Assembly: GCA_032622095.1 (NCBI GenBank)
Contig: CP136065.1
Span: 59,637,094-59,701,093 of the forward strand
From: Siphonodentalium dalli
Lineage: Eukaryota; Mollusca; Scaphopoda; Gadilida; Siphonodentaliidae
Reading direction: 5' to 3'
Length of the DNA: 64,000 bases
Part shown: piece by piece, positions 1 through 12,470 of the stretch
How the letters are laid out: each line of letters opens with the position of its first letter
Position numbering within the stretch: the first letter of the stretch is position 1
Position numbers and translations under genes: made by a program
The notes under the pieces: generated by a model
The model's input: only the letters and a program-made list of their open reading frames with translations
Told to the model about the DNA's origin: nothing
Databases searched by the model: none

Positions 1-469
1 TATTCGAAACACGTCTGATTAAGAAAGAAACTTATTCTGAAAAGGATAACGTCGCATTGGGTAAGCCAAGGCGTGATGCGATTGTAACGTCGGTTGCATT
101 CGAGCTCGTCGTCGCCTGGGATCTTTAGACGTTATTGATAGCTGGTGCTAATATAATGAATTTTTACAAACACACATGGACAAACGAACCACTTAATGAT
201 AGAATTTACACATATTTCGCGGTGGATTATCAGTAATCTTGGTTTTAACCTTATATGGTCCTTCTCAAGATTTAATCAACTTCGGACTCAATCCTTTTCT
301 CCGTTTAGGATTAAAGACATAGTCAGTCATATGATACGTTTGGTGATTTATAGTTTTGTCATGCTGCTTCTTCATGGCGTTAGTGGCTATATCTCAAATT
401 TTCCTGGCAATTTCATAGATTTCATCCATTCTTCTGGCCAAGTTAATCACATAATTAGATTGAAATTCT

Positions 470-1145
470 TACATTAATTCATCTGGACGGCCGATTATCA
501 CATCAATGGGTAATGTCACGTTCCTCACAAATAATATCTCATATGGAGATATGTCAGTAGCTTCGTGTATCGGTGAATTGTTTGACATCAACACCTAGGG
601 AAGATAATTTACTGTCCCAATCGTTTTGGTTATGGGACACATATGGAGTGACAATTATCTGTATTGTTCGGTTTGGACGGTCCACTACTCCATCCGACTG
701 TGGGTGGTATGGTATAGTTGTTGACTTTCACACATTTCTTTGAAAAGCTTTGGTTGAAAACACGGCCCTTCATCACTATGTATGAAGTTTGGAACACCAA
801 AGAAGGCGATAAACCGATCTATTAGTTTATTTGCCACTGTTGTTGGTTCTCTGGTCCTTATATAAACTATTGCAGCATATAGGGTGAATGACTAATATGT
901 ATTTATTCCCATATTTCGTTAGGGGAAGTGGTCCCAATATGTCAAGAGCAACACGTTCAAATGGTACACCCACCCTGAACCTTTTCATCGCCGCTTTGGG
1001 TGTATTGTGTGCCCTCTTCATTGATGTAGATATATCGCATGTTTTGAAATAGTGTTCTACGTCACTGCATAGTCTATACGAGAAATATCTGGTTCTTATT
1101 TTTCCCAGACTTTTCTTGAATGCCAAGTGTCCCGCTGTTGGATTG
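470..1145 (-). pseudogene. Ty3/gypsy integrase remnant
   Basis: Read on the minus strand this is a decayed retrotransposon integrase. The zinc-finger end (AGHL, then a C-x2-C-like CDIS stretch) lies near 1050-1140. The first catalytic Asp is in DILGPLP near 930-950 and the second in HSDEG near 760-775. The motif that normally ends in the catalytic Glu reads as Asp (codon about 680-682) once the frame is followed. The C-terminal IGRP motif is near 480-500. At least one frameshift and several stops break it, so it cannot make a working enzyme. The RT of probably the same element lies at 5050-6075 in the same orientation. Confidence 0.8.
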
Positions 1146-2489
1146 TTATGTCAAAATATCCTTGCGAAAATACGCACATAATTGACCTATAATTTGTGAA
1201 ATATGTACATAATGTGATTCTGAAATAAGCAGATAATGGAGTCATAGCCATTATTTCGTTTTATGGCGCGGCCCACAGTAGTACAGGCCTGGAAATCTCA
1301 TGTCGGGCTGCCCGCCTAGAATTTTCCAAGGCATGAATTTTATAGCCAGCCTCGTCTACAATAGGAAATTTATTTTATTGTGTTTTATCAGGTTTTATGA
1401 GAAAAATACTGTCTTGAACTCGTAAATAATTATATTGTACAGTGTGCGCACGAGCGACGTCGGCAACTGATTATAATGTCATATGGTGGAATCATTAAAT
1501 TCCGAAACGAACTGTTCCGTAAATCAGATCTTATGATCGATTTTCACACATTTAAAGAACAAAATAAATTATTTCTCTTCATAACATATATTTCATTTGA
1601 TAAAATCAACATATGTTTGTGGATAGTGAGAACCAAATGTCACTGTCTCATTGAGTTCAACCGTTCGCTCCGTTTCCGGTTCCTATCAGAGAAAATTGTA
1701 TAGCACTAAAATTGGTGGCGTCATTCGTTTTCTCGCTTCGATTGACAACCTTTTAATACAAGAAAACCATAGTCAAAAATCAACATTATTGACATAATGT
1801 AAGCGCCAAAAAAAGAAATTGAAATTCTCAACTACACCTTTAACCGGGCTCGTGTTGGGGTCGCACTACAACTTTTAATGTGTCCCAATAATTAACATTC
1901 TATAAATAGAACCCCCATTTGCTATGGCAGCGCCCAGGCAAAACAAGAATTTGTACATTAGTATACACGCGGCGCGCGTAATAATGAGCTAATGTCTCTA
2001 ATTTATCATTCACTGTGGTGAATATTCTTGTTACTTGCGCCAGTCCATACTGGACGCAAGTAATGTTTTCGGTCCGGATCTTTGTCTGTCCTTCCGGGAA
2101 TATGTTACGTCATGACCGAGATAACGGAAGCAGAAAAAGAGGCAACGCGCATGCGTTATTGTTCCAGTAATTTTTATGAAGCGTTGAAGTTGGAAATTTC
2201 AATCATATCCGATGCTGAATGAGTGTGAATTACTGATTATGTCTGATAATATGAAATGGTTGCATCAATTGTAGTTTAAATCCACATATATACATAATTT
2301 GCATTGTTATCTGGTTTTATTTTGGTAATAAATCGTTCATAAATGAACAATATTGAAAAATTTCAAAAACACTTAGTAATTTTTATAGGCGCCAAATTAC
2401 CATCCAAGACGTATACCCTTATAAACTGCGGGTCAGTCCTAGTAACGCGCACGTCAACTTGTTTGAAGTTTTTGAAGTTTTCAATGCGA
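1146..2489. other. No gene recognised
   Basis: AT-rich sequence between the integrase remnant and the first tandem repeat. Short reading frames occur on both strands, but none has a recognisable motif or coding-like composition. A short hairpin at 2031-2063 is listed separately. Confidence 0.5.
2031..2063. repeat. Short hairpin
   Basis: TTACTTGCG...CGCAAGTAA pairs almost completely around a short ATA loop, with an inner CCAG/CTGG stem and single mismatches. It is isolated, and I cannot tie it to an element family in this window. Confidence 0.6.
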
Positions 2490-2760
2490 ATGTCACTTTA
2501 ACATTATCCTACAGTGAGTGCCTAGTGTCACTTTAACATTCATCCATAGTGAGTGCCTTGTGTCACTTTAACAATCATCCCCCGTGAGCGCCTATTGTCC
2601 CTTTAATATTCAAATACTGAGTGCATTTTGTCCCTTTAATATTCAGGGCGGAAGCTGCCCATCGTTCATCGAGGTCATCACGTGATATACATGTAGATAA
2701 TACATCATTCACAAGGAGAGACTTCGTTCAGCGAGCGCAGTGTGTCACTTTAACATTCAA
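2490..2760. repeat. 35-bp tandem repeat
   Basis: Four to five degenerate 35-bp units carry AGTGAGTGCC and TGTCACTTTAAC. A further unit near 2735-2755 follows a spacer. The surrounding ATACATGTAGATAATACA segment also occurs twice (near 2685 and 2800), so a larger duplication overlies the short repeat. No coding sense is seen. Confidence 0.75.
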
Positions 2761-3876
2761 GACTGAAGCTATCCCCATCAAGGTCCTCACGTAATATACA
2801 TCATGTAGATAATACACCATGCATCGGAGTGGCCTAAATCTGATAGTTGGTTAACATGTAAAAAACACTACCAATATGTCTCACCTGTAATTAGATAGAG
2901 TTATCGTTCCTAATATGCAGCCAACTGGGGTCCATATCATCATAACAGGGATATTATATCCGTACACACAACTATTTCAGCGATGGATGAACAGAGATTT
3001 GATATCTAGATTTTTGTTATCGATCTCTCAAACGAGGGGCCAGCACCCGTGGTTCAAACTGTTGTTGGCAGGACACCACACAACATACCAAATGTGTGAT
3101 GGGCGCAAGTATAGGCAGCTCCAGTGAGTGCATTCTAGTTTACAATGTTATTCAATTATTAAAGTTGAGAAACTATTCTCTTTGTCCCCAATTGCAAACA
3201 GCCACTAAATCTGTACAGAGAGACTTGACCGCTGGAAGCAGCAATCAGTTACAATACAATAAATGATTTGCATAGGCCTCAGTGTTAACAAATCCCGCTG
3301 GCCTGTTCACAGGAAAGATTTGACTCTGCTAGAGTATTAAACATTAAAGAACGTCCTTTTAGACACGAAAATGTGCCCAAAAGTACTTGTCAACGTATTG
3401 CATCACATTACAGTTTTGACAAACTTCACACTACCGTTAAAATGGAGAAAAAAATGACATCGAAAAAAAAACCACAAACCCCTCGCATAAATTATTCGCC
3501 AATTGGACAGCCCTAACCGTTCACCATGTGGCTATATTTGATGTTTCTCGTCGGGAAACACGTTTGTGCATTTTTTCGTGCACTTTTCATCCATGTGTCA
3601 TTGACCATTCAGCTGCCAGGATTTTGTTATGCTGATCCTATATTGGGGGTCTCAAGGGAAATCACTCTACTAATTTGTATTTAGGCGGAAGATAACCGAA
3701 AGAAGAAGTTAATTGAAAAATAGCAGTAAACAGGAGAGAAACGCTGTACAAACTCCATGCGGAACATCGGGAGGAGCGATTGTATGAAAAGAATCAGTTA
3801 TTGCGGCAAAATACAAAGAAAATAGAACATGGCTATAGCAAATTCCATGAGGGGCGAAGGGTTAACAGGAAAAAAT
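2761..3876. other. No gene recognised
   Basis: Apart from the second copy of the ATACATGTAG segment near 2800, I see only short unconvincing frames. The longest (2915-3127, 70 codons) has no motif. Confidence 0.5.
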
Positions 3877-4550
3877 GAACACAAATATATGTATATATAT
3901 TATATGCTCCTCCTGAAAACTAATATCATGCATTCTGGTGAACACTCTAAACATTGTTCCATGCTTCGGCATGAACACAAATATATGTATATATATTATA
4001 TGCTCCTACTTGAAACTTATATCATGCATTCTGGTGAGCACTCTAAGCGTTGTTCCATGCTTCGGCATGAACACAAATATATGTATATATATTACATGCT
4101 CCTCCTGGAAACTTATATCATGCATTCTGGTGAACACTCTAAACATTGTTCCATGCTTCGGCATGAACACAAATACATGTATATATATTAAATGCTCCTC
4201 CTGGAAACTAATATCATGCATTCTGGTGAACACTCTAAACATTGTTCCATGCTTCGGCATGAACAGAAATATATGTATATATATTATATGCTCCTCCTGG
4301 AATCTTATATCATGCATTCTGGTGAACACTGTAAACATTGTCCCATGCTTCGGCATGAACACAAATATATGTATATATATATATTATATGCTCCTCCTGG
4401 AAACTTATATAATGCATTCTGGCGAACACCCTAAACATTGTTCCATGCTTCGGCATGAACACAAATATATGTATATATATTATATGCGCCTCCTGGAAAC
4501 TTATATCATGCATTCTGGTGAACACTCTAAACATTGTTCCATGCTTTGCT
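3877..4550. repeat. 96-bp satellite, about 7 units
   Basis: Each unit runs from GAACACAAATATATG through an alternating TATA tract, TATGCTCCTCCTGGAAAC, CATGCATTCTGGTGAACAC and CCATGCTTCGGCAT. The spacing is 96 bp, a multiple of three, so several frames on both strands stay open across units and give long repetitive ORFs (for example 3829-4191 and 3938-4558 plus, 4006-4362 minus). These are by-products of the repeat, not genes. One unit has an extra TATA pair. The GCATGAAC/TTCATGC segments make short local palindromes. Confidence 0.9.
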
Positions 4551-5049
4551 TACCATAATTCTTTGCTGGTTATGGAGATGACTTCCAAATACCAAGTGTG
4601 CTATGCTGATACATGCCCTCTCCCCACACAGGTGACTGCACTCTTGGCCCTCCTGGCCACCATGCACAGGAACCTGGTTCCTTGGCAATCGATGCTGGAT
4701 TATATAATTCAGGCGGTGGGTTGGATGTGTAGCACAATCATTTTCTCTTTTCCAAATTGCTGGCCAAGTCACCCGAATTTTCCCATAGCCATCGCTCTCT
4801 TTACTACCTTTCCATAAATGGCACCCAACCCCACTGAATTTCGGTTTACTCATAAAGCCTGCGATTATACCCATAGTAGAAAGTCAATTTTATTATATTA
4901 ACCTTTATTGAAGTTATTCAATGAACTACAGCTTCAAATTCTGGGAATATAGCATTCTTGAAATGGACACCATCTGTAGCTATAGGTTACACACAACTAA
5001 ATATTTTCCATAGGCGACATTACTAACGTTTGTATCATTTGTGTCGAAA
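4551..5049. other. No gene recognised; possible gypsy spacer
   Basis: This lies between the 96-bp satellite and the RNase H remnant. Minus-strand frames are open for over 100 codons (4527-4874) but have no retroelement motif I recognise. It may be decayed gypsy sequence or a separate insertion. Confidence 0.4.
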
Positions 5050-6075
5050 CTTGACCTATTTTCACCAAAACCTCTCACTCAGCATGAAGTGAGTCTCAAG
5101 CCTGATAAATTCATACCATGCAACAGACAGGTTTCGGTATTTTTCCCCATTCAAACTAATGACTTTCTCAGTCCCATTCTCTAGACAGCACCGCACCTGC
5201 CGCAAAATTGCTAGCATCACAGTCAAATACGAATATGTCATCTCTGGTTAGATAGCTCAAAATAGGAGCTTATGTTAAAGCTTATTTCAACTGTTCAAAT
5301 GCCCATTTGGCATTCACTCGACCATGTACATTTGTTCCCCTTTTCCGTTAATTTGTGTAAGGGTCTTGCATTGACACAGTCTTTTAACACATTTCATGTA
5401 ATAGGAGCATAAGCCAAGACAACTTCTTATTTGTTTAACTGTTCTAGGCATAGGCCAGTCTATGACAGTCCGAATCTCGGCTGGGTCTGTAGCCACTCCA
5501 TTCTTACTGACTCTATGGTCCAGGAATGAAACTCTTTTTTGAAACAATACACATTTCTTTGGACTGAGGCGAATGTTGCTTATCTCCAATCGTTCGATAA
5601 TTTGAGGCATGTAATCAAACATTGACTCAATTGAAGATGAAAACGTCAGCACGTCGTCAACATATAGAACACGTATTTTCCCAGATAATCCGACAAGGAC
5701 GTGCTCCATCAATCTCTCATAGCTAGCAGGTGCATTACACAATTCGAAGCTTAAAACTTAAGTCCATGGTTCAGCATTACTAATGCGTTTTGGTGACGGT
5801 CTTCCTCATTGACCGGAATTACCCAGTACACCGATTTAAAATAAATGGATGAGTACCATTCGGTCCCTGATAATTTGTCAAGGCATTTGTCAATTCGTGT
5901 GAGTCATTGATCATTACTTCACTAAAAAGTCGATAGTCCACACAAAACGGTGGTAGAATCAGATAATTGTACAAGGCATATTGGTGAACCTCATGGCCAA
6001 TTCGATTTCCCAATAATATCAATGTCAGCCATACTTTTTAATTCAGCTTCTTCCAGCTTAGCTAGAGGTGTACAT
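5050..6075 (-). pseudogene. Ty3/gypsy reverse transcriptase and RNase H remnant
   Basis: On the minus strand, from high to low coordinates: PFCVDYR (about 5930-5955), a frameshifted palm segment, ELCNAPASYERLMEHVL (about 5690-5750), the catalytic YVDD (about 5660-5672), then LGLCSYY of the connection domain (about 5400-5420). Past a frame break comes the RNase H motif DASNFAAGAVLS (about 5190-5225). Motif order and spacing match Ty3/gypsy pol. Stops and at least three frame changes show it is dead. The integrase at 470-1145 lies downstream in the same sense, with 3.9 kb of unrelated or decayed DNA between. Confidence 0.85.
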
Positions 6076-7029
6076 CTGGGCAGTTGACGTATTGGCTTGG
6101 CATCACCGCTGTTAAACTAAATCTGTTCTTCCGAAATCAACAGACGATCTGGAGAATACAGACTATTGTATCACCAATAGTTCGACTTCTGATACCGAGA
6201 GTTCAGATTTGCTCCTCTCAAACACATCTGTGTGTTCTGGCAAGACTTTATATTTCCAGTCACAGGAAATCACTGTTTGATTCACTCTGTGGTGAATCAG
6301 ACACTTGTACATATACATATGTGATGCGCTCAAATGTAACTACCGCTGCATTCTCATAGAGAGTCTGGTTTGTTCTCCAGATGTATTATCCTGAGGGGTA
6401 TTAATCCTCTCTTTGTATCAACCAAAGCCCTTGAAACCAACATAATATTGTTTTGGGTAAATTGTTCTGCAAGAATGCGTTCATTAAAAACTAGGAATGG
6501 CATCTATGATATAAACTTCCCTGAGGAAGTAGTGAACCCACTTTGGCCAACCCTACATTCCTTTGTGATATCTTCTAAATGTCGCACACTGGAATTTTCT
6601 TCCCATGCATGGACAATAAATTTTTACATAAATTTACATCACACCCAATGTCTGAGAGGAAATCCATTCACAGGATTCCGTCACAAGAAGTATCTTGTGA
6701 TCACCAATGGTGATTGGTGAACTCACACAGCCATGGAAGGGTGAAGCTCCACCGGTGGCTGTTATTAGTGTGTTTTAACGGGACGGCAAATTGGTCTCGT
6801 GTTTCATCCCATTGTCCATAGCAATCTTGTTTCAAAATTATCACATTAGCCAGTGTCAACCGGCATGGTGATTGGTTGTCCACTGATTTGAGCTGATACA
6901 CAAAACCCTACGTCTTCCTACCAGGAAGACCGGATTTCCACTGGTTTGGAATTTTGTACTTAGTAGGACCTCGATTTGGACACCAAGCTTTGGCCCTCCA
7001 ACCAAGTCTGAGTTTAGTGTGCATGTCGT
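6076..7029. other. No gene recognised; may hold decayed gypsy 5' part
   Basis: Upstream of the minus-strand RT one would expect protease and gag. I see open frames on both strands (for example 6370-6720 plus) but no aspartic protease motif or CCHC knuckle. Confidence 0.4.
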
Positions 7030-7112
7030 TTGCAGAATGAGGTTCACAGAGTGTGAATTTAGTGACGCTATCCCACATAGTGGGCTAGTATCACTAAATT
7101 CACCGTCTGAAA
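7030..7112. repeat. Palindromic repeat, family K
   Basis: GAATTTAGTGACGCTATCCC and its imperfect complement GGGCTAGTATCACTAAATTC form an ~80-bp hairpin, flanked by GAATGAGGT and ACCTAAT. The same palindrome, with GAGGTCCCCAGAGGG arms, recurs at 55.2 and 57.7-58.1 kb. Confidence 0.75.
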
Positions 7113-7379
7113 CCTAATTTAACTCTTCTATCTCTTTAAATGGTATGCATATGGTGCATATTGAAATATATACATTATTTCCAGTAGTATTGTATGATGT
7201 TTATCCTTGAGTAGACATGTGTGGGACCTCCTCATAATAATAGTATGAATAATTGAACATAACTTGCTCGTTATTACAAAACAAGTACTCATCTTTGTGA
7301 GGATAACAACATTTGATGTCGGGATTCTCGTTTCTGTCATTGCAAAGAGTACATGTGTTGTTGGTGCGTTCTTCAATAT

Positions 7380-7645
7380 TCTACTTGTTATTGTAGTGGA
7401 GTTGCGAAATGCCAAAAGTGGTCGGACACCCAAACCCTCGGTAGAAGTTGAAACCAACTTTTTCTGGAAGGTAAATCTGTATAATTTATGAAATTATTCT
7501 TGGCCTTGTCTGAATTGGTCGCAGCTGTGTATGGTAAGACTATCTGTGAAGGTATCCCACCGGAAAATTAGCCTATTTTCAGAGGTTGACCAGCAATACA
7601 CAATTGATTAAAAGATAATCAAATCACAATAAACAGAATGATCAC
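7380..7645. repeat. Left arm of a long inverted pair
   Basis: The reverse complement of this stretch matches 12205-12470 over roughly 260 bp with many substitutions. Shared blocks include CTGTTTATTGTGATTTGATT, CTGGTCAACCTCTGAAAATA and GTTGGTTTCAACTT. The arms lie 4.6 kb apart. They could be the ends of an old element or two independent inserts of one repeat. The frames at 7128-7491 overlap this arm and show no known domain. Confidence 0.7.
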
Positions 7646-9240
7646 TTTGTTGTTATGGGGAACATGGTGAGTGCTAGAAGTCTTCAACAACCGTTCAATG
7701 GTTTGTTCGCTCTATATAGTAGTTGATTGTAGATGCCCCGCGATAATTTCACTTTTCAATAATAATAATATTATGGAATGGAATAGCATCGATATATATT
7801 TATCTAGAAATTTCTAATTGCCACATTGTCATTGAATATAAGTCATGCAATGTGGATCTATGCATTAACAGCAATTTGGAATTTGATCATGGCACTTCTA
7901 GGTTTTCTGGGGAAACGCAAAGGACTCTAACTCTACTGCGAACACAACACATATCAGTGGTTTTCAGTTGATAACCATCACTCTAACTTATACTTGTATC
8001 CCATAAAATACTCCAGCAATGACAAAGGTGTTAATGAGCTGCCGTGGTTATGGATATCATCGAAAGGCAAATATAAATAGAGCACCAACGTGCGTGTTTC
8101 AGTAGATTATCGCATGTCACCAATGTATTAATAAATGATTGATTGATTGATTTATTTTTTATATAAAGACATACATGTATACTGTTTTAACAGGTTACAA
8201 ATATAATAAATTACAAGCAAATAAAAAGGAGTTTTTAACATAATTTCAGTTGTTAGGCTATATAAGAAATCGCAAATTTTGAAACAAAAATGAGGCTGTA
8301 AATAAATCAAAGTGAATACCAATGGTATGATGGCTGAAATTTAGAAAAATCGTAGAGTACATGTACGGCTAGATATCGGGGATGGCACAAAAAGCACTCG
8401 AAGGCTTAATTCCATTGTGGTCCCCTGATATGCTACCGGCCACGAGGCAGACAATATAGTTACCACGAAATTCTCCATTTTGATACTAAAAAATAATGGT
8501 AATGACATCAATGTTAATATATTGATATTTTACATTGATAAAGCCATCAAATGTATTGGAATGAGCCGAACCCATGTTATTCATTTATTCTAGCCCGGGA
8601 ACTCAATATCTTCTATTTGCAAGTGTGACATATATGAATCATATGGACAATCACAAAAATTTAACGCGCATATTACTCGAGACTAAAATATTTGTCAACA
8701 TATGGCGATAACAACGTATATCAATAGGTTTGCAGTATTGCTATCTTATTGGACACTGGGCCGAAAACTCGGACAATTATACAAGCTGCAAGCTCTCGAC
8801 CACTATAAATAATATGTGTAATGTTGATCGTCATTTTGGTCACATGTTATTCTATTAAAGAGCATTTCGTGTGTGTGCGATGATGAATTCCGTGTTACGT
8901 TAATAAGTAGTTACTATGATGTGCCAAATTTGATTGCTCGTGGACTCATATCCCACTTTCTGAAAGCGCGAGAACAATTAGATATCTTATTAGTCGTATT
9001 TCAAAATATATGCCATTTATGCGTTGCTGCATATAACAATAGATAGTGATTCTTTTATTTAATGTTTCATTTTGGCCAAAACTGTTGCAAGACTAGTTAG
9101 CGATGACCTCTCTAAAAATGTTGGTGGAAAGTCAAAAGCGCATGTTAACGAGGAATGCTCATTCTAGACTATCACCATCGTTTAATGAAAGTTATTTGTT
9201 CTCAAGTAATTGAACATTACAACATCACTTCTTACCGTAT
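7646..9240. other. No gene recognised
   Basis: AT-rich interior of the inverted pair. At 8137-8160 AATAAA is followed directly by (TGAT)n, the kind of 3' tail that ends many invertebrate non-LTR elements and SINEs; the body before it is not recognisable. A (TAA)n run is at 7760-7772. Confidence 0.5.
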
Positions 9241-9284
9241 CGAATGCATGATTACTTGTACCGGTTGATGACCACCCTCTATTA

Positions 9285-10380
9285 CTACCAGATGCCTACA
9301 TATTGTCAATGTTTTACTACCAGATGCCTACATAATGTCAATGCTTTCATGAATTCCACGAAAAAGCGGCCATGGATACCGATAATGGGTATTTGCATCA
9401 TAAGCATGTCATCGGGGAATGTTGTTGCTTCTTCTGTATTTCATTATTACTATCCAATGAATATATTTTGGAATGGTCATTGCCCTCACTATACAATCTC
9501 TTAAACACCAGACATTGTGTGACTGTGGATCAATGATGCGCACATGCGCAGTCAACGCATATTTTCATATTTTGCCAAATAAGGTCAAATGAACCAAAAT
9601 ATCATTTTCAAGCAGCTCAAGGGTCATTCTAGGTTAATAGTGAGGCATGTGCGGAAATGTTATTTTTGTCACATTTCCCATATCACAATCTGCCTCAATT
9701 ACCATAGTATCCCCTTTTTGCACATATATTTTAGTAAAATGACGGTTTAACTTCTAAGGTAAAAACAGTCGCATAGCAACCGTTGCCATGGAAAGTATTT
9801 TCGTGATTACCCCCATATCTGAAAATAATACATGGAATCTAATATACACATGTGCCAAGTTTTATGCTTTTATGACAATGTCCGCACTTGTTACACAAAA
9901 AACTATACCTAAAAAAATCGCACGATGATTCCGTCACGCCCGTTGTGTGATTCAGTCACGGCGAACAAACCGAGTTAACTAGTAATATACACACAAGTGT
10001 GTGACAATGCGGTTTTTTTTAAGCAAGTATAATGTATCTACTTTGCTCATTGAGAACTTTTTCCAGGTCAGCTTGGCTGAATGAGCAGGGTTCTTCAATA
10101 GTACGGACCTACCCTCATATTGATGGCACTTTTTTTGGTGATTCCGTCACGGACACAATTTGACCCAGAGTGAGATGATACTTAAATACACATAATTGTA
10201 TATAACTAAACAACTTAGTACAGTATGTACAATGTTTTTCATTTTAAGCGGTACCCTACTGGTCATAATTTTAGATTTTATAGGCCACAGAAAAGTGAAA
10301 TTCCGTAAAATTTGGTGATTCCGTCACGCTGGCATTCATGTTTACTACTATAGATGCCTACATAGTGTCAATGTTTTACT
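9285..10380. repeat. Short dispersed direct repeats
   Basis: CAGATGCCTACATA-TGTCAATG occurs at 9290-9312 and 9321-9343 (31-bp spacing), and in a variant form at 10353-10375. Within the same kilobase the 13-mer TGATTCCGTCACG occurs at 9926, 10139 and 10316, with a one-mismatch copy at 9947. No frame links the copies into a protein I recognise. Confidence 0.7.
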
Positions 10381-10493
10381 GACTTAACGTCTCAAAATGA
10401 CACATTCCAGATCGATACACGATTAATCTATTTACTTGACATATCTATATCACCCGACTGCCGTTGGTACACTAATTCTGCCAATTAAACTAT

Positions 10494-10992
10494 TTAAAGG
10501 CACGTGCGGCCTTAATTGTCGAAAATATTCATATTGTTCCAAACACCGTAAACAGAAAAACATTAAAACGCATACAGTTCCGTTCATATATACCATGACC
10601 ATCGCATAAACAGCATGTTATCATAAAGACCTATTATATTTTACCTAAGCAAGAGCCTGATTGTGTTACAGAGGACAGCACAATGCTACTGGTTAATCAC
10701 ACACAAATGGCATAAACGCTCTTTATTAGTTCCATATCAGGTATTCACCAACAAAGAACGCTCTTTATGTTTACCATCATAATATAAACAAACACCAGAA
10801 CAGTAATTTTTATTATGCTTTTGTTTACATAACAATGGTCAAACAAATGACCATAACATACCGGTACTGTTTATGCGATATTTCATATTTGTATACGGAC
10901 AAAGTCTATCTACATTTTGATGTTCTTTCTGTTTTTGACGGGTGGAGATATTTTCACAATATACCCACCGCCAAGGCCAACCGTGTCTTTAA
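10494..10992 (+). mobile_element. Family A TTAA element, copy A1
   Basis: A ~500-bp non-autonomous element. It starts TTAAAGGCACGTGCGGCC and ends with GCCAAGGCCAACCG...TTTAA, whose complement TTAAAG-CACGGTTGGCC is an imperfect terminal inverted repeat. TTAA at both ends fits a piggyBac-type target duplication. Inside it carries two AACGCTCTTTAT boxes 42 bp apart (10715 and 10757). It has no significant ORF. Its right TTAA is the left TTAA of copy A2. Confidence 0.85.
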
Positions 10993-11481
10993 AGGCACGG
11001 TTGGCCTTAGTTGTCGAAAATATTCATATCTTTTCCAAACACTGTAAACAGACAAACATTAAAACGCATACAGTTTCGTTCATATATACCATAACCATCA
11101 CGTAAACAGCATGCTATCATAAAGACTTACTATATTTAACCTAAGCAAGAGCCTGATTGTGTTACAAAAGACAGCCAGTGACAATCACACACAAATGATA
11201 TAAACGCTCTTTATTAGTTCCATATCAGGAATTCAGCAACAAAGAACGCTCTTTATGTTTACCATCATAATATAAACAAACTCCAGAAAAGTAACTTTTA
11301 TGCTTTTGTTTACATAACAATGGTCAAACAAATGACAATAACATACTGTTTATGCGATATTTCTTATTTGTATACGGACAAAGTCTGTCTACATTTTGAT
11401 GTTCTTTCTGTTTGTGGCGGTTTTTGATAGGTGGAAATATTTTCACAGGATACCCACCGCCAAGGCCAACCGTACCTTTAA
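10989..11481 (+). mobile_element. Family A TTAA element, copy A2
   Basis: Second copy, head to tail with A1 and sharing the junction TTAA. It begins TTAAAGGCACGGTTGGCCTT and ends GGCCAACCGTACCTTTAA. It keeps the two AACGCTCTTTAT boxes and the ATATTCATAT, TTTTACTATG-like and GTATACGGACAAAGTCTGTC blocks seen in all copies. Small frames (10835-11105) reflect the repeat, not a gene. Confidence 0.85.
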
Positions 11482-12204
11482 GTTTTTGTTTACTAATTCT
11501 CCAATTGATAAGATGGGACTAATGGTGAACCTACTATTCGATATGAAATATCTTTCTATGTAGTCACTGCAATGATATACAATATGCCACAGAGTTCGAT
11601 CGTATGTCCGTTAAAATTAAAATTGGACGCCATATTGGAGTTTGACACTCTTCTAATAGTGAATAGGGATGGAAATCCATACATGTCACTTCGTATGTGT
11701 GTTCTACAATATACAAAGACCAAATGCTGCTCATTGTTTTATCATTCTTGGACCCCAATTCCAAGCGATGGCTTTATTTCGAATTTTATGACATTGCGGG
11801 AGGGTTATGGTTTTGACGATTATTTCACTTGTTATGCTCTACATTAAATAAAAAGCAAACACTACGCATTATTCTATCAATCTTGGATCCAATCTCCGGC
11901 GATGGCTATATTTTGAATTTTATGACAATGGTGGTAGGGTTAAGTTTTTGCCTATTAATTCAATGTTTGAAGGGACTAGAAAATAACGTTAACAATTCCC
12001 GGTAGCAAATACTTAACTCCTTCAAAACAATAAATGACAGAATGGGCTTGATCCAGTGTGCTATTTTTGCACAGAGTTGACGGGCGACAGTTTATCTGAA
12101 TCGTCATGATTTTTTGACGCAGAACGTCAACATTCTATACCATGACGTCGCGAAATCTCATAAAAACCAGAAAAAAAAGTAAAAACGTTCGGATCTAGTA
12201 TCAC
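11482..12204. repeat. Gap with a 134-bp tandem duplication
   Basis: No gene recognised. GATGGCT-TATTT-GAATTTTATGACA occurs at 11767 and again at 11901, with the flanking TATC(A)ATTCTTGGA and GGTAGGGTTA segments also duplicated, so about two units of 134 bp lie at 11725-11945. The rest is featureless. Confidence 0.6.
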
Positions 12205-12470
12205 CATAAATAGATCGTTCTGTTTATTGTGATTTGATTATCGTTTAACGAATTATGTATTACTGGTCAACCTCTGAAAATAGGCCAATTTGTCCAAGGG
12301 TATACCTTCACAAATATTCTTACCATACATAGCTGCAACCAAGGCCGAGAATGATTTTCGTACATAATATAGATTTACCTTCAAGGAAAAGTTGGTTTCA
12401 ACTTGTTCTACTGATGGTGGGGTATATCGAAAACTAAGGACCTGTTTGGATTTGGTCGCTCCACTATTGG
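12205..12470. repeat. Right arm of the long inverted pair
   Basis: Inverted counterpart of 7380-7645. Similarity fades near 12475. The divergence between the arms suggests age. Confidence 0.7.

Noticed and set aside
3829-4558. Overlapping ORFs of 118-206 codons on both strands
   Set aside because: All are generated by the 96-bp satellite, whose period is divisible by three.
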